Shown: piece by piece, positions 1-7,338 of the stretch
How the letters are laid out: each line of letters opens with the position of its first letter
Numbering within the stretch: the stretch's first letter is position 1
Source of the DNA: Citromicrobium sp.
GTDB taxonomy: Bacteria > Pseudomonadota > Alphaproteobacteria > Sphingomonadales > Sphingomonadaceae
Assembly (NCBI GenBank): GCA_003248395.1
Contig: QFNA01000089.1
Coordinates: 1 to 17,660, forward strand
DNA: 17,660 bases
Direction: 5' to 3'
Position numbers and translations under genes: made by a program
Notes under the pieces: generated by a model
What the model was told of the DNA's origin: nothing
What the model saw: the letters and a program-made list of their open reading frames with translations, nothing else
Databases searched by the model: none

Positions 1-1151
1 TGTTCATGCCCCCGCGCAACGACGGGCACCACCATGTCGACGAAAGCTATGATTTCGAGGGGCCGGGCCTGACCAATCTCGAATATGCGCTATGCGCCGA
101 AGAGATGGGCCGCATCGGCTTTGCGTCGGAAGTCTTCAATTGCTCCGCGCCCGACACCGGCAACATGGAAGTCTTCCACCGCTATGGCACGCGCGAGCAG
201 AAGGAACAGTGGCTGACCCCGCTGATGAATGGCGAGATCCGCTCCGCCTTCCTAATGACCGAACCTTTCACCGCCAGCTCCGACGCGACCAATATCGAGA
301 CCCGTATCGAGCGTGACGGCGATGACTATGTGATCAATGGCCGCAAGTGGTGGTCCTCGGGTGTCGGTGATCCGCGCTGCAAGGTCGCCATCGTCATGGG
401 GAAGACCGATTTTTCCGCCGGACGGCATGCGCAGCAATCGATGATCCTCATGCCGATGGACGCACCGGCCGTCACGATCCTGCGCCACCTGCCCGTCTTC
501 GGCTATGACGATGCACCGCACGGGCACATGGAAGTCGAACTGAAGGATGTGCGCGTCCCCGCTTCCGCAATGTTGCTGGGCGAAGGGCGTGGCTTCGAGA
601 TCGCGCAGGGTCGCCTCGGCCCGGGCCGCATCCATCACTGCATGCGCACTATCGGCGTTGCCGAGGAAGCGCTCGCCAAGATGTGCCGCCGCCTGCAGGA
701 GCGCGAAGCCTTCGGCAAGCCGATCTACAAGCATTCGGTCTGGGAAGAGCGCGTGGCGCGGGCCCGCATCGATATCGACATGACCCGCCTGCTCTGCCTC
801 AAGGCGGCCGACATGATGGACAAGGTCGGCAACAAGGCGGCCAAGCAGGAAATCGCCATGATCAAGGTGCAGGCGCCAAATATGGCGCTGAAGATCATCG
901 ACGATGCGATCCAGGCGCATGGCGGCGGCGGCGTTTCGGACGATTACGGCCTCGCCAATGCCTATGCCCATCAGCGCACGCTGCGGCTGGCCGACGGGCC
1001 GGACGAAGTCCACGCCCGCTCGATCGCGCGGATGGAATTCGCCAAGCACATGCCGCAGGAAGGACCGACCGCCAACGCCCTGCGCGATGGCAAGGGCCCG
1101 ACTTCGGGCGATGACCGCGCCAGCTCGGGCGACATGGGGGCGACGCGCTGA
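1..1151 (+). CDS. Acyl-CoA dehydrogenase, ACAD10/11-like (5' end outside window)
   Basis: FAD-dependent alpha,beta-dehydrogenation of an acyl-CoA thioester. The reading frame is open through the left edge and the first in-frame ATG (position 6) lies inside the conserved N-terminal domain, so the true start is upstream. Visible landmarks are the N-terminal helical domain (EEMGRIGFASEVFNC), the mid beta domain motif FLMTEPFTASSDATN followed by INGRKWWSSG, and the C-terminal helical domain with RLGPGRIHHCMR and QAHGGGGVSDDYGLA. Near the C-terminus LADGPDEVH stands where medium-chain enzymes have the catalytic Glu of YEGT; an Asp there (codon 993-995) is typical of the ACAD10/ACAD11 branch. The last about 30 residues are Gly/Asp/Ser rich and probably disordered. 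The stop overlaps the next gene's ATG by one base (TGATG), so translation is probably coupled. Substrate is unproven; the neighbouring kinase remnant points to hydroxylated or branched acyl-CoAs. Confidence 0.93.
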   Translation, partial: FMPPRNDGHHHVDESYDFEGPGLTNLEYALCAEEMGRIGFASEVFNCSAPDTGNMEVFHRYGTREQKEQWLTPLMNGEIRSAFLMTEPFTASSDATNIETRIERDGDDYVINGRKWWSSGVGDPRCKVAIVMGKTDFSAGRHAQQSMILMPMDAPAVTILRHLPVFGYDDAPHGHMEVELKDVRVPASAMLLGEGRGFEIAQGRLGPGRIHHCMRTIGVAEEALAKMCRRLQEREAFGKPIYKHSVWEERVARARIDIDMTRLLCLKAADMMDKVGNKAAKQEIAMIKVQAPNMALKIIDDAIQAHGGGGVSDDYGLANAYAHQRTLRLADGPDEVHARSIARMEFAKHMPQEGPTANALRDGKGPTSGDDRASSGDMGATR

Positions 1152-2236
1152 TGGCGAAGGCTGCAATCCTCGAACAGGTGGGGTCGCTCACGATCGGCGA
1201 GGTCGAGCTCGCCGATCCCGCTCCGCATGAAGTGCTGATCGATACCAAGGCCTGCGGGCTGTGCCATTCGGACCTGCACTTCATCGACGGGGCCTATCCG
1301 CATCCCCTTCCCGCCATTCCTGGTCATGAAGCGGCCGGTGTGGTCCGTGCGGTGGGCAGCGAGGTGAAGACGGTGAAGCTGGGCGATCACGTCGTGACCT
1401 GCCTTTCCGCCTTCTGCGGCCATTGCGAATTCTGCGTTACCGGACGCATGGCACTATGCATGGGCGCGGATACGCGCCGTTCGCAGACCGCCCCGTCGCG
1501 GATCACGCGGAACGGCGGCGAAGCCGTCGGGCAGATGCTCAATCTATCGGCATTCTGCGAGCAGATGCTGATCCATGAACACGCCTGCGTCGCGATCGAC
1601 AAGGACATGCCGCTGGACCGCGCCGCCGTGATCGGCTGCGCCGTCACTACCGGTGCAGGAACGATTTTCAACGCCTGCTCGGTCGTGCCGGGCGAAACTG
1701 TCGCAGTCGTCGGCTGCGGCGGTGTGGGGCTTGCAGCAGTCAATGCGGCCAGGATCGCCGGCGCGGGCGAGGTCATCGCCATCGATCCCATTGCCGAAAA
1801 ACGCGAGCTTGCCCGAGTACTTGGCGCAACGCACACGGTCGATGCCATGGCGGACAATGCCGTCGAGGACGTCATGAAGATTTCCGGTGGCGGCGTGCAT
1901 CATGCGATCGAGGCTGTCGGCAGACAGGCATCGGCGGACCTCGCAGTCAAGATCCTCCGCCGCGGCGGCACCGCTACGATCCTCGGCATGATGCCGCTGG
2001 ACTGCAAGGTCGGCCTCGGCGCAATGGACCTGCTGTCGGGCAAGAAGCTGCAGGGCGCGATCATGGGCATGAACCACTTCCCGGTCGACCTGCCGCGCCT
2101 CGTAGATTTCTACATGCGCGGCCTGCTCGACCTCGACACGATCATCGCCGAGCGCATCCCGCTGGAACAGATCAACGACGGCTTCGCGACAATGAAACAG
2201 GGCACATCGGCCCGCAGCGTGGTGGTGTTCGACTGA
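1151..2236 (+). CDS. Zinc-dependent alcohol dehydrogenase (MDR family)
   Basis: NAD(P)-dependent oxidation of an alcohol to aldehyde or ketone, cytoplasmic, 361 aa, full length for the class I/III-like MDR family. The catalytic zinc site is visible as Cys38-His39-Ser40-Asp41, GHE at 58-60 and Cys163. The structural zinc lobe is complete with Cys89, Cys92, Cys95 and Cys103. The Rossmann fold follows with VGCGGVGLAAVN around residues 187-198 and an acidic VIAIDP end of strand beta-2, which favours NAD over NADP. The start shares one base with the upstream acyl-CoA dehydrogenase stop, and the stop shares one base with the ATG of the kinase remnant, so three genes form one translationally coupled operon. 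In this setting it may oxidise a hydroxyacyl intermediate or a free alcohol entering the pathway. The exact substrate cannot be read from sequence. Confidence 0.93.
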   Translation: MAKAAILEQVGSLTIGEVELADPAPHEVLIDTKACGLCHSDLHFIDGAYPHPLPAIPGHEAAGVVRAVGSEVKTVKLGDHVVTCLSAFCGHCEFCVTGRMALCMGADTRRSQTAPSRITRNGGEAVGQMLNLSAFCEQMLIHEHACVAIDKDMPLDRAAVIGCAVTTGAGTIFNACSVVPGETVAVVGCGGVGLAAVNAARIAGAGEVIAIDPIAEKRELARVLGATHTVDAMADNAVEDVMKISGGGVHHAIEAVGRQASADLAVKILRRGGTATILGMMPLDCKVGLGAMDLLSGKKLQGAIMGMNHFPVDLPRLVDFYMRGLLDLDTIIAERIPLEQINDGFATMKQGTSARSVVVFD

Positions 2237-3205
2237 TGACGGCTGGTGCGGATATCGATTTCGACAAGGAGATGGTCGGCACTATCGAAGTGCCTGAACG
2301 AGACCAACTGGATCTCGATAAACTCACAGCTTGGTTCGAAGGCAACGTCGAGGGTTTCGCGGGACCGATTTCCTATACTAAATTCAAGGGCGGCCAGTCG
2401 AACCCGACCTATCGTATAGATACTCCGCAGCAATCCTATGTTATGCGCCGCCAGCCCTTCGGCAAGCTGCTGCCCAGTGCCCATGCGGTCGATCGCGAAT
2501 ACAAGGCCATGCATGCGCTTGGTCCGACGGGTTTTCCCGTGCCGAAAACCTACGGCCTGTGCGAGGATCCGAAGATCATCGGCAGCAAGTTCTTTGTCAT
2601 GGGTCTCGCCGATGGGCGATCGCTCTGGAACGGCGCGCTTCCGGGAATCGACAAGGAGGATCGCCGCGCGATCTACAATGCGATGATCGATACCATGGCC
2701 GATCTTCACTTGCGGAAACCCGAAGAAATCGGCCTCGGCGATTACGGCAAGCCGACCGACTATTGCGCGCGCCAGATCGCGCGCTGGTCGAAGCAGTACA
2801 AGCTTTCCGAAACCGAGCACATGGAGAAGATGGAGCGGCTGATCGATCGATTGGGAACTGAGCACGCTGGGCGATCCTATCGCCGATTTCAGCTATCTCA
2901 TGCTCAACTGGTACAACCCCACCGACGGTCGCGCGGGTGTGCTGGGCCTCGATCTCGAAGCCCTCGGCATCCCGACTCAGGACGAGGCGGTCGAACGCTA
3001 TGTCGCGCGAACCGGATACCCTGTCCCGCCGATGGACTGGTATTTCGCTTACAACCTCTTCCGCCTCGCGGGCATCATGCAGGGCATCAAGAAACGCGTG
3101 ATCGACGGCACGGCATCCAGCGCCCACGCCAGGGCGATGAGCGAACGTGTTGGCCCCCTGGTCGATCGCGCACACGATTTCGCACTGGCAGCAGGGATGG
3201 ACTAG
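2236..3205 (+). pseudogene. APH-family phosphotransferase, disrupted by an internal out-of-frame deletion
   Basis: Related to the aminoglycoside-phosphotransferase-like kinases that sit beside ACAD10/11-type dehydrogenases and phosphorylate hydroxyacyl-CoA substrates. From 2236 the frame gives a normal N-lobe (FKGGQSNPTYRI, YVMRRQPFGKLLP, EYKAMHALGPTGFPVP, KFFVMGLADG) up to MERLID. At about 2841-2851 the match jumps to another frame, which continues as IDWELSTLGDPIADFSYLM, then LNWYNPTDGRAG and RVGPLVDRAHDFALAAGMD, ending at 3205. Between MERLID and DWELSTLGDP the family normally has roughly 35-40 residues containing the catalytic HGDxRxxN loop; these are absent, so this is a deletion rather than a one-base slip. 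The junction reads ATCGATCGATTGG, a short repeat. In the original frame translation runs on to 3222 as nonsense. An assembly collapse is the alternative explanation. Confidence 0.85.
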
Positions 3206-3253
3206 CGCAGACGTCCTGCTAACGACCGCTCCGACATACTGACGGAGACATAC

Positions 3254-4078
3254 ATGAGCGCCGACCTCGAAAGCCGCATCGAATCCGCGTGGGACAAGCG
3301 CGCCAATGTCACGCCGCAAAGCGCGGACGTGCGCGAGGCAGTAGAGACAGCGCTCAAGATGCTCGACAGCGGCGAAGGCCGCGTCGCCGAACCCGATGAC
3401 AAGGGTGGCTGGCAGGTCAACCAGTGGCTGAAAAAGGCAGTGCTCCTGTCATTCCGCCTCAACGACAACCGGGTGATGGAGGGCGGCAGCGCCGGCCATC
3501 CCGCTTTCGACAAGGTGCCGAGCAAGTTTGCCGGATGGGACGACGCCCGTTTCCGCGAGGCAGGCTTCCGCGTCGTGCCCGGCGCAGTCGCCCGCGAAGG
3601 GGCCTATATCGCGCCCGGCTGCGTGCTGATGCCCAGCTTCGTCAATATCGGCGCCTATGTCGGCAAGGGCACGATGGTCGATACGTGGGCCAGCATCGGC
3701 AGTTGCGCCCAGATCGGCGAAAACTGTCATATCTCAGCGGGCGCAGGCATCGGCGGCGTACTCGAGCCGATGCAGGCCAACCCTACCATCATCGGCGACA
3801 ATTGCTTCATCGGCGCACGGAGCGAAATCGTCGAAGGCGTCATCGTCGGCGAAGGCAGCGTGGTCGCCATGGGTGTTTTCATTACCCAGTCGACCAAGAT
3901 CGTCTATCGCGACACCGGCGAGGTCATCCGCGGGCATATCCCGCCCTATTCGGTGGTCGTACCCGGCTCGCTTCCCGGAAAGGGTGGTGGCCCCGGACTC
4001 GCTTGCGCCGTCATCGTCAAGACCGTCGATGCCCAGACCCGCGAGAAGACGGGCATCAACGAGTTACTGCGCGACTAG
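3254..4078 (+). CDS. dapD: 2,3,4,5-tetrahydropyridine-2,6-dicarboxylate N-succinyltransferase
   Basis: Transfers succinyl from succinyl-CoA to tetrahydrodipicolinate in the succinylase branch of meso-diaminopimelate and lysine synthesis; cytoplasmic homotrimer. The 274 aa length is normal. Diagnostic segments are the N-terminal helical domain, LLSFRLNDNRVM around residue 63, and then the left-handed beta-helix built of hexapeptide repeats (GAYIAPGCVLMPSFVNIGAYVG; GTMVDTWASIGSCAQIG; NCHISAGAGIGGVLEP; NCFIGARSEIVEGVIVGEGS). The C-terminal part contains IPPYSVVVPGSLPGK and GLACAVIVK, as in other DapD proteins. A GGAG box seven bases before ATG 3254 (ACGGAGACATACATG) supports the start. It follows the kinase remnant by 48 bases and need not be part of the same transcript. 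No other dap gene is in the window. Confidence 0.97.
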   Translation: MSADLESRIESAWDKRANVTPQSADVREAVETALKMLDSGEGRVAEPDDKGGWQVNQWLKKAVLLSFRLNDNRVMEGGSAGHPAFDKVPSKFAGWDDARFREAGFRVVPGAVAREGAYIAPGCVLMPSFVNIGAYVGKGTMVDTWASIGSCAQIGENCHISAGAGIGGVLEPMQANPTIIGDNCFIGARSEIVEGVIVGEGSVVAMGVFITQSTKIVYRDTGEVIRGHIPPYSVVVPGSLPGKGGGPGLACAVIVKTVDAQTREKTGINELLRD

Positions 4079-4102
4079 GAACGTTCGGCGCAAAGGCGCG
4101 TA
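4078..4102 (+). promoter_or_regulatory. Candidate EcfG (general stress sigma) promoter
   Basis: GGAAC at 4078-4082, a 16-base spacer and CGTA at 4099-4102, about 44 bases before the ATG at 4146. The alphaproteobacterial EcfG consensus is GGAAC-N16/17-CGTT, so the -35 is perfect and the -10 has one mismatch. It begins in the last base of the dapD stop codon. The small stress-type genes downstream make it plausible. Inferred from pattern only. Confidence 0.45.
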
Positions 4103-4145
4103 AGTGTTCTCAGACTTCAGCAAAAAGATTTGACGGGGACCGAGC

Positions 4146-4457
4146 ATGGATAAACACGATGGACACGTTCACCTTGATGGAGAACAAGCCAGCGGCGGCC
4201 GCCAGGAAGGCGTAGTTCGCTGGATCCTGCTCGGCGGTCTGGTTCTCGCCATCATCCTGCTTTCGGTCACCTGGATCGTGCCTGCGATGATGCAGGGCGA
4301 TGTCGAGGAAGAGGCGACCGTGTCGGGCGAAATCCAGTCGATGGAAAATGACGGGTCGAATACCGACAGCATCGTGACCGATCTCGGCGATGACACCGAC
4401 GCAACAGCTACCGGCCAGACGGTGGAAGAAGGCGGCGTGGAAACAGTCGAAAACTGA
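4146..4457 (+). CDS. Small single-TM membrane protein, unknown function
   Basis: 103 aa protein I cannot assign to a family. The N-terminus is His/Asp/Gly rich (MDKHDGHVHLDGEQ), followed by one strongly hydrophobic segment at about residues 24-49 (VVRWILLGGLVLAIILLS...), then an acidic, Thr/Glu/Asp-rich tail with no Cys that is probably disordered. The charge pattern (Arg just before the segment, acidic residues after it) suggests N-in topology with the tail in the periplasm. It heads a closely spaced run with DUF2945, DUF3008 and DUF1810 genes and lies just behind a candidate EcfG promoter, so a role in the envelope stress response is a guess from context. Start ATG 4146 is preceded by GACGGGGACCGAGC, an acceptable ribosome binding region. 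Confidence 0.75.
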   Translation: MDKHDGHVHLDGEQASGGRQEGVVRWILLGGLVLAIILLSVTWIVPAMMQGDVEEEATVSGEIQSMENDGSNTDSIVTDLGDDTDATATGQTVEEGGVETVEN

Positions 4458-4473
4458 TTTCTGGAGTGCGTGC

Positions 4474-4701
4474 ATGGCCAGTTCCAACAGGTTCAGAAAA
4501 GGCCAGACTGTTGAGTGGGTATGGGGAACGGGCACCGGTTCCGGAGCGTTCGTCGAGCGTTTCGAGCGCGATGTAACGCGCACCATCAAAGGCGCCGAAA
4601 TCACCCGCAAGGGTAGCGCTGAGGATCCGGCCTATGTCCTCGAACAGGAAAACGGTGATCGAGTTCTGAAACTTGGTTCGGAATTGAAAGGGACGAACTG
4701 A
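4474..4701 (+). CDS. DUF2945 (HVA1/TUDOR-like) small protein
   Basis: 75 aa cytoplasmic protein with the DUF2945 pattern: an N-terminal FRKGQTVEWVWGTGTGSG, then the basic stretch RTIKGAEITRKGSAEDPAYVLEQ, then the C-terminal VLKLGSELK. The family is a small SH3/Tudor-like barrel found in many bacteria and fungi with no proven biochemical role; genes of this type are commonly stress induced. I chose ATG 4474 because the family signature starts at KGQTV about seven residues in, and CTGGAGTGCGTGC provides a GGAG box at suitable distance. An upstream in-frame ATG (4390) would only add residues overlapping the previous gene. The stop overlaps the next gene's ATG by one base (TGATG), implying coupled translation with the DUF3008 gene. 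Confidence 0.85.
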   Translation: MASSNRFRKGQTVEWVWGTGTGSGAFVERFERDVTRTIKGAEITRKGSAEDPAYVLEQENGDRVLKLGSELKGTN

Positions 4702-4892
4702 TGCCAGCCAAATCCAAGGCACAGCAACGGGCCGCGGGCGCGGCGCTATCCGCCAAGCGCGGCGATACGAAGGTCGGCGATCTGCAGGGCGCCTCGAAGG
4801 AAATGTACGAGAGCATGACCGAAGCCGAGCTTGAGGATTTTGCTTCCACCGAGCTGGACGGACTTCCAGATCATGTCGACGACGACAACTGA
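4701..4892 (+). CDS. DUF3008 family small protein
   Basis: 63 aa, the usual size for DUF3008. Diagnostic sequence is the N-terminal MPAKSKAQQRAAGAALSAKR, then GDLQGASKEMYESMTEAELEDFAS and a C-terminal GLPDHV. It is basic at the start, acidic at the end, and has no membrane segment. Molecular function is not known; many proteobacteria carry one or more copies, often next to other small stress proteins as here. Its start shares one base with the DUF2945 stop. Its last 20 bases overlap the start of the DUF1810 gene in another frame, so three adjacent genes are packed with no spacer, consistent with one transcript. Confidence 0.9.
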   Translation: MPAKSKAQQRAAGAALSAKRGDTKVGDLQGASKEMYESMTEAELEDFASTELDGLPDHVDDDN

Positions 4893-5316
4893 CGCGGGCA
4901 AGTTCGACCATTTCCTTAAGGCGCAGGACGGCGGCGTGTTCGAGCGTGCGCTGGAAGAAATTTCTGCCGGCAAGAAGCGGAGCCACTGGATGTGGTTCGT
5001 CTTCCCTCAACTGACCGGACTGGGCCGCAGTGACATGGCCCAAACGTTCGGACTGGACGGACAGTCCGAAGCACGGGACTATCTTCGCGATCCCGAACTC
5101 GGATCCCGCCTCGTCGACGCGACCGAAGCGATGCTGGAATGGGGTGGCACGATGCCAGCCGAAACAATCCTGGGTTCAACCGACGCGATGAAGTTCCGCA
5201 GTTCGATGACGCTATTCGAGGCCGCAGCCGCCGATGACGACAGCGAGGTCTTCGCTGCCGCTATCGAGGCTTTCTACGATGGTGAGCGCTGTCCCCTCAC
5301 GCTCGAGAGGCTTTAG
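4873..5316 (+). CDS. DUF1810 family protein
   Basis: 147 aa, normal for DUF1810, a cytoplasmic family of unknown function. Recognised from FDHFLKAQDGGVFERALEEI near the start, then KKRSHWMWFVFPQL and GLGRSDMAQTFGL, then EARDYLRDPELGSRL, and the late segment KFRSSMTLFEAA with the C-terminal FYDGERCPLTLERL. I use ATG 4873 because the conserved domain begins about ten residues after it. A longer frame back to 4831 would overlap the DUF3008 gene further and has no family match. The gene overlaps DUF3008 by 20 bases and ends tail to tail with the dipeptidase gene, the two stop codons sharing bases 5314-5315. Confidence 0.9.
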   Translation: MSTTTTDAGKFDHFLKAQDGGVFERALEEISAGKKRSHWMWFVFPQLTGLGRSDMAQTFGLDGQSEARDYLRDPELGSRLVDATEAMLEWGGTMPAETILGSTDAMKFRSSMTLFEAAAADDDSEVFAAAIEAFYDGERCPLTLERL

Positions 5317-6581
5317 CCTTCGCGATCGCGCGGTTCGCCCGCAGGATATTCGATAGTCGGGTCCGCCGAACGCGACTGGGCATGCGCTTCTGCCGCCCGC
5401 AAGACGCGCATCATGTTGCGAGAAGAAATCTTCTCGAGCTCCCCACGCGAATATCCGCGCCGCGCCAATTCGACGAACAACGCCGGATAACCCGACACAT
5501 CCTCCATCCCGACCGGCCCGCTAGGCATGCCGTCGTAATCCCCGCCGATTCCGATATGGTCGATGCCAGCAAGCTCGCGCACGTGGTCGATGTGATCGGC
5601 CATGTCCGATACGGTCGCATCGGGCAGCGGATTTTCTGCATCCCATTGGCCAAGCCGACGCTCGACCTCTGCCGGCTGCCCCTGGTAGAGCGCTTTCAGC
5701 CGCGCTTCTTCCGCCTGCCGATCGGCATTCCATTGTCGCGCCGGCTCGCTGAGGAAGCCGGGAAGTCCCACGACCATGACGATCCCGCCATTTGCCGGCA
5801 TGCGGGCAAGGACGCCGTCCGGCACATTGCGCGCATGGCCGTTGATGGCTCTCGCGCCTGAATGGCTGAAGATGACAGGTGCACGCGTTACGTCGAGCGC
5901 GTCGTGCATCACCGCCTCGCTCACATGGCTGAGATCCACGAGCATGCCGATCCGGTTCATCTCACGGACGACATCTTGGCCGAATGCATTGAGCCCGTCA
6001 TGCCGCGGCGCATCGGTCGCGCTGTCGGCCCAGTCGAGCGTTTTCGAATGGGTCAGCGTCATGTAGCGTACGCCGAGATCGTACATCTGGCGCAGCACCG
6101 CCAGACTGTTCCCGATCGAATGGCCACCTTCCATGCCCATCAGCGAAGCGATCCGCCCGGCGCGCATCGACGCGTCGACATCATCGGCGTTCAGCGCCAG
6201 CGCAAGCAGGTCCGGATTGTCGGCGATCAGGCGCTTGGTGACATCGATCTGTTCGATCGTCGCCTGCACCGCTTCGGGTTCGGGCAGCGCAGCGCTGACG
6301 TAGACCGACCAGAACTGCGCGCCCACCTTGCCGCGGCGCAGCCGTAATCCGTCCGAGTGCATGGCCTTGCGATTTTCGGTGGCCGTGTGTGCGGTATCCT
6401 CGAAGTCGAAGTCGTTGATGACATTGCCGAGGCGACCGCGAAGCTGGATCGGTACATCGTTGTGGCCATCCCACACGGGCGCCGCGTCCAGCGCCGCCTG
6501 TGCCACTTGTTCAGGCGATTGCTGTGCAGCGAGAGGTGCGGCGACAAGCCCTGCAAGCAGCAGGCCGGCTGGAATTTTCAT
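5313..6581 (-). CDS. Secreted membrane-type dipeptidase, peptidase family M19
   Basis: Zinc dipeptidase of the renal-dipeptidase family (amidohydrolase fold), 422 aa. The first about 20 residues (MKIPAGLLLAGLVAAPLAAQ) form a Sec signal peptide with an AxA-type site, so it acts in the periplasm. The binuclear metal ligands are all visible: His40 and Asp42 in WDGHND, Glu151 in GMEGGHS, His219 in VDLSHVSE and His240 in FSHSGAR, plus the late Asp in HIGIGGDYDG. The C-terminal 25 residues after the last helix are polar and variable. ATG 6581 is preceded on the minus strand by GGGGAG, 11 bases away. It is divergent from the DoxX-like gene with only 52 bases between starts. Likely substrates are dipeptides, possibly with a D-residue or a lactone; not decidable from sequence. 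Confidence 0.95.
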   Translation of the reverse strand: MKIPAGLLLAGLVAAPLAAQQSPEQVAQAALDAAPVWDGHNDVPIQLRGRLGNVINDFDFEDTAHTATENRKAMHSDGLRLRRGKVGAQFWSVYVSAALPEPEAVQATIEQIDVTKRLIADNPDLLALALNADDVDASMRAGRIASLMGMEGGHSIGNSLAVLRQMYDLGVRYMTLTHSKTLDWADSATDAPRHDGLNAFGQDVVREMNRIGMLVDLSHVSEAVMHDALDVTRAPVIFSHSGARAINGHARNVPDGVLARMPANGGIVMVVGLPGFLSEPARQWNADRQAEEARLKALYQGQPAEVERRLGQWDAENPLPDATVSDMADHIDHVRELAGIDHIGIGGDYDGMPSGPVGMEDVSGYPALFVELARRGYSRGELEKISSRNMMRVLRAAEAHAQSRSADPTIEYPAGEPRDREG

Positions 6582-6633
6582 TTCTGGCGATCTCCCCTAG
6601 TGCTGGATTCAGGGCCTAGCAAAGGATCATGAT

Positions 6634-7053
6634 TTGACCAGCAGCAAAACCGGCAGATGGCGGATGGCGCTGCGCGTCGTGCTTGCGATCTTCTACGCAG
6701 GTGCAGGAGTCCTCCACCTCTTGCGGCCGGACCCGTTCATGTCGATCATGCCGGCATGGGTGCCATCGGCAGAGGCGGTCGTGTTCTGGACCGGCGTGGC
6801 CGAATTGCTCGGCGCGGCGGCGCTATTGCAACCCTTCAACGCCGCGCTGCGCAAGGCAGGCGGAATTGGTCTCGCGCTGTATGCGATCTGTGTCTTTCCG
6901 GCGAATATCCATCACTTCGCGATGGACATGGCGCGTACCGATGGCGGGCTCGGCCTCGGCTATCACGTGCCGAGGATGTTTGCGCAGCCAATCCTTGTGT
7001 GGCTGGCATTATGGACCGGCGACGTAACGGATTGGCCGCTACGTCGCCGATAA
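6634..7053 (+). CDS. DoxX-like four-helix membrane protein
   Basis: 139 aa inner-membrane protein with four hydrophobic segments at roughly residues 12-28, 44-64, 72-92 and 112-126. The pattern VLAIFYAGAGVLHLLRPDPFMSIMPAWVP followed by VVFWTGVAELLGAAALL matches the DoxX/DoxD-like superfamily; the C-terminal VPRMFAQPILVWLALW is also typical of that group. Biochemical role of this branch is not established. I chose the TTG at 6634 because AAAGGA sits eight bases upstream; the first in-frame ATG (6664) would leave only a few residues before helix 1. An ATG at 6629 is followed almost at once by a stop. The gene ends eight bases before the convergent SWIB gene. Confidence 0.85.
   Translation: MTSSKTGRWRMALRVVLAIFYAGAGVLHLLRPDPFMSIMPAWVPSAEAVVFWTGVAELLGAAALLQPFNAALRKAGGIGLALYAICVFPANIHHFAMDMARTDGGLGLGYHVPRMFAQPILVWLALWTGDVTDWPLRRR
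7017..7049. terminator. Perfect 10-bp inverted repeat between convergent genes
   Basis: CGGCGACGTA at 7017-7026 and its exact complement TACGTCGCCG at 7040-7049, loop of 13 bases. It lies in the last codons of the DoxX-like gene, immediately before the convergent SWIB gene. There is no T-run on either side, so it is a hairpin that could act as a weak or factor-assisted bidirectional terminator. Confidence 0.4.
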
Positions 7054-7060
7054 GTCCGCA

Positions 7061-7312
7061 TCAGCTCATGTGCTTGGAAACGGCACCAGTCATCTTGAAC
7101 ATCGAGATCTGGTCCTTGCCGATCACCGCGCCGAGCTTGTCGTCGGGATTGATCATGCGCTTGTCCTTCGAATCCTGAAGGTTGTTCGCCTTGATGTGAT
7201 CCCACACCTTTGACGTAACCTGCGCGCGGGTCATCGGGCCCTTGCCGACGACATTTTCCAGTTCCGGGGTCAGATTGACCGGTTTTTGCAGTGCATTGTT
7301 CTTGCCAGCCAT
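7061..7312 (-). CDS. SWIB/MDM2-domain protein
   Basis: 83 aa, nearly the whole protein being one SWIB domain: LQKPVNLTPELENVVG, then MTRAQVTSKVWDHIKANNLQD, then RMINPDDKLGAVIG and ISMFKMTGAVSKHM. In eukaryotes SWIB domains occur in chromatin remodelling and topoisomerase-linked proteins; free-standing bacterial copies (also fused to chlamydial topoisomerase I) are thought to act on DNA or nucleoid, but their job is not settled. ATG 7312 is preceded by AAAGGAACC at good spacing. It starts 26 bases after the PEBP gene on the same strand and probably shares its transcript. The longer frame upstream only reads through the PEBP gene in another frame. Confidence 0.93.
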   Translation of the reverse strand: MAGKNNALQKPVNLTPELENVVGKGPMTRAQVTSKVWDHIKANNLQDSKDKRMINPDDKLGAVIGKDQISMFKMTGAVSKHMS

Positions 7313-7338
7313 TTCAGGTTCCTTTCGTTTGGCTATGC

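Noticed and set aside
252..1166. A 304-codon open frame antisense to the acyl-CoA dehydrogenase
   Set aside because: Composition is that of an antisense shadow; the plus-strand frame has strong family motifs throughout.
4390..4473. Upstream ATG for the DUF2945 gene
   Set aside because: It would overlap the preceding gene by 68 bases and adds no family-conserved residues; ATG 4474 has its own ribosome site.
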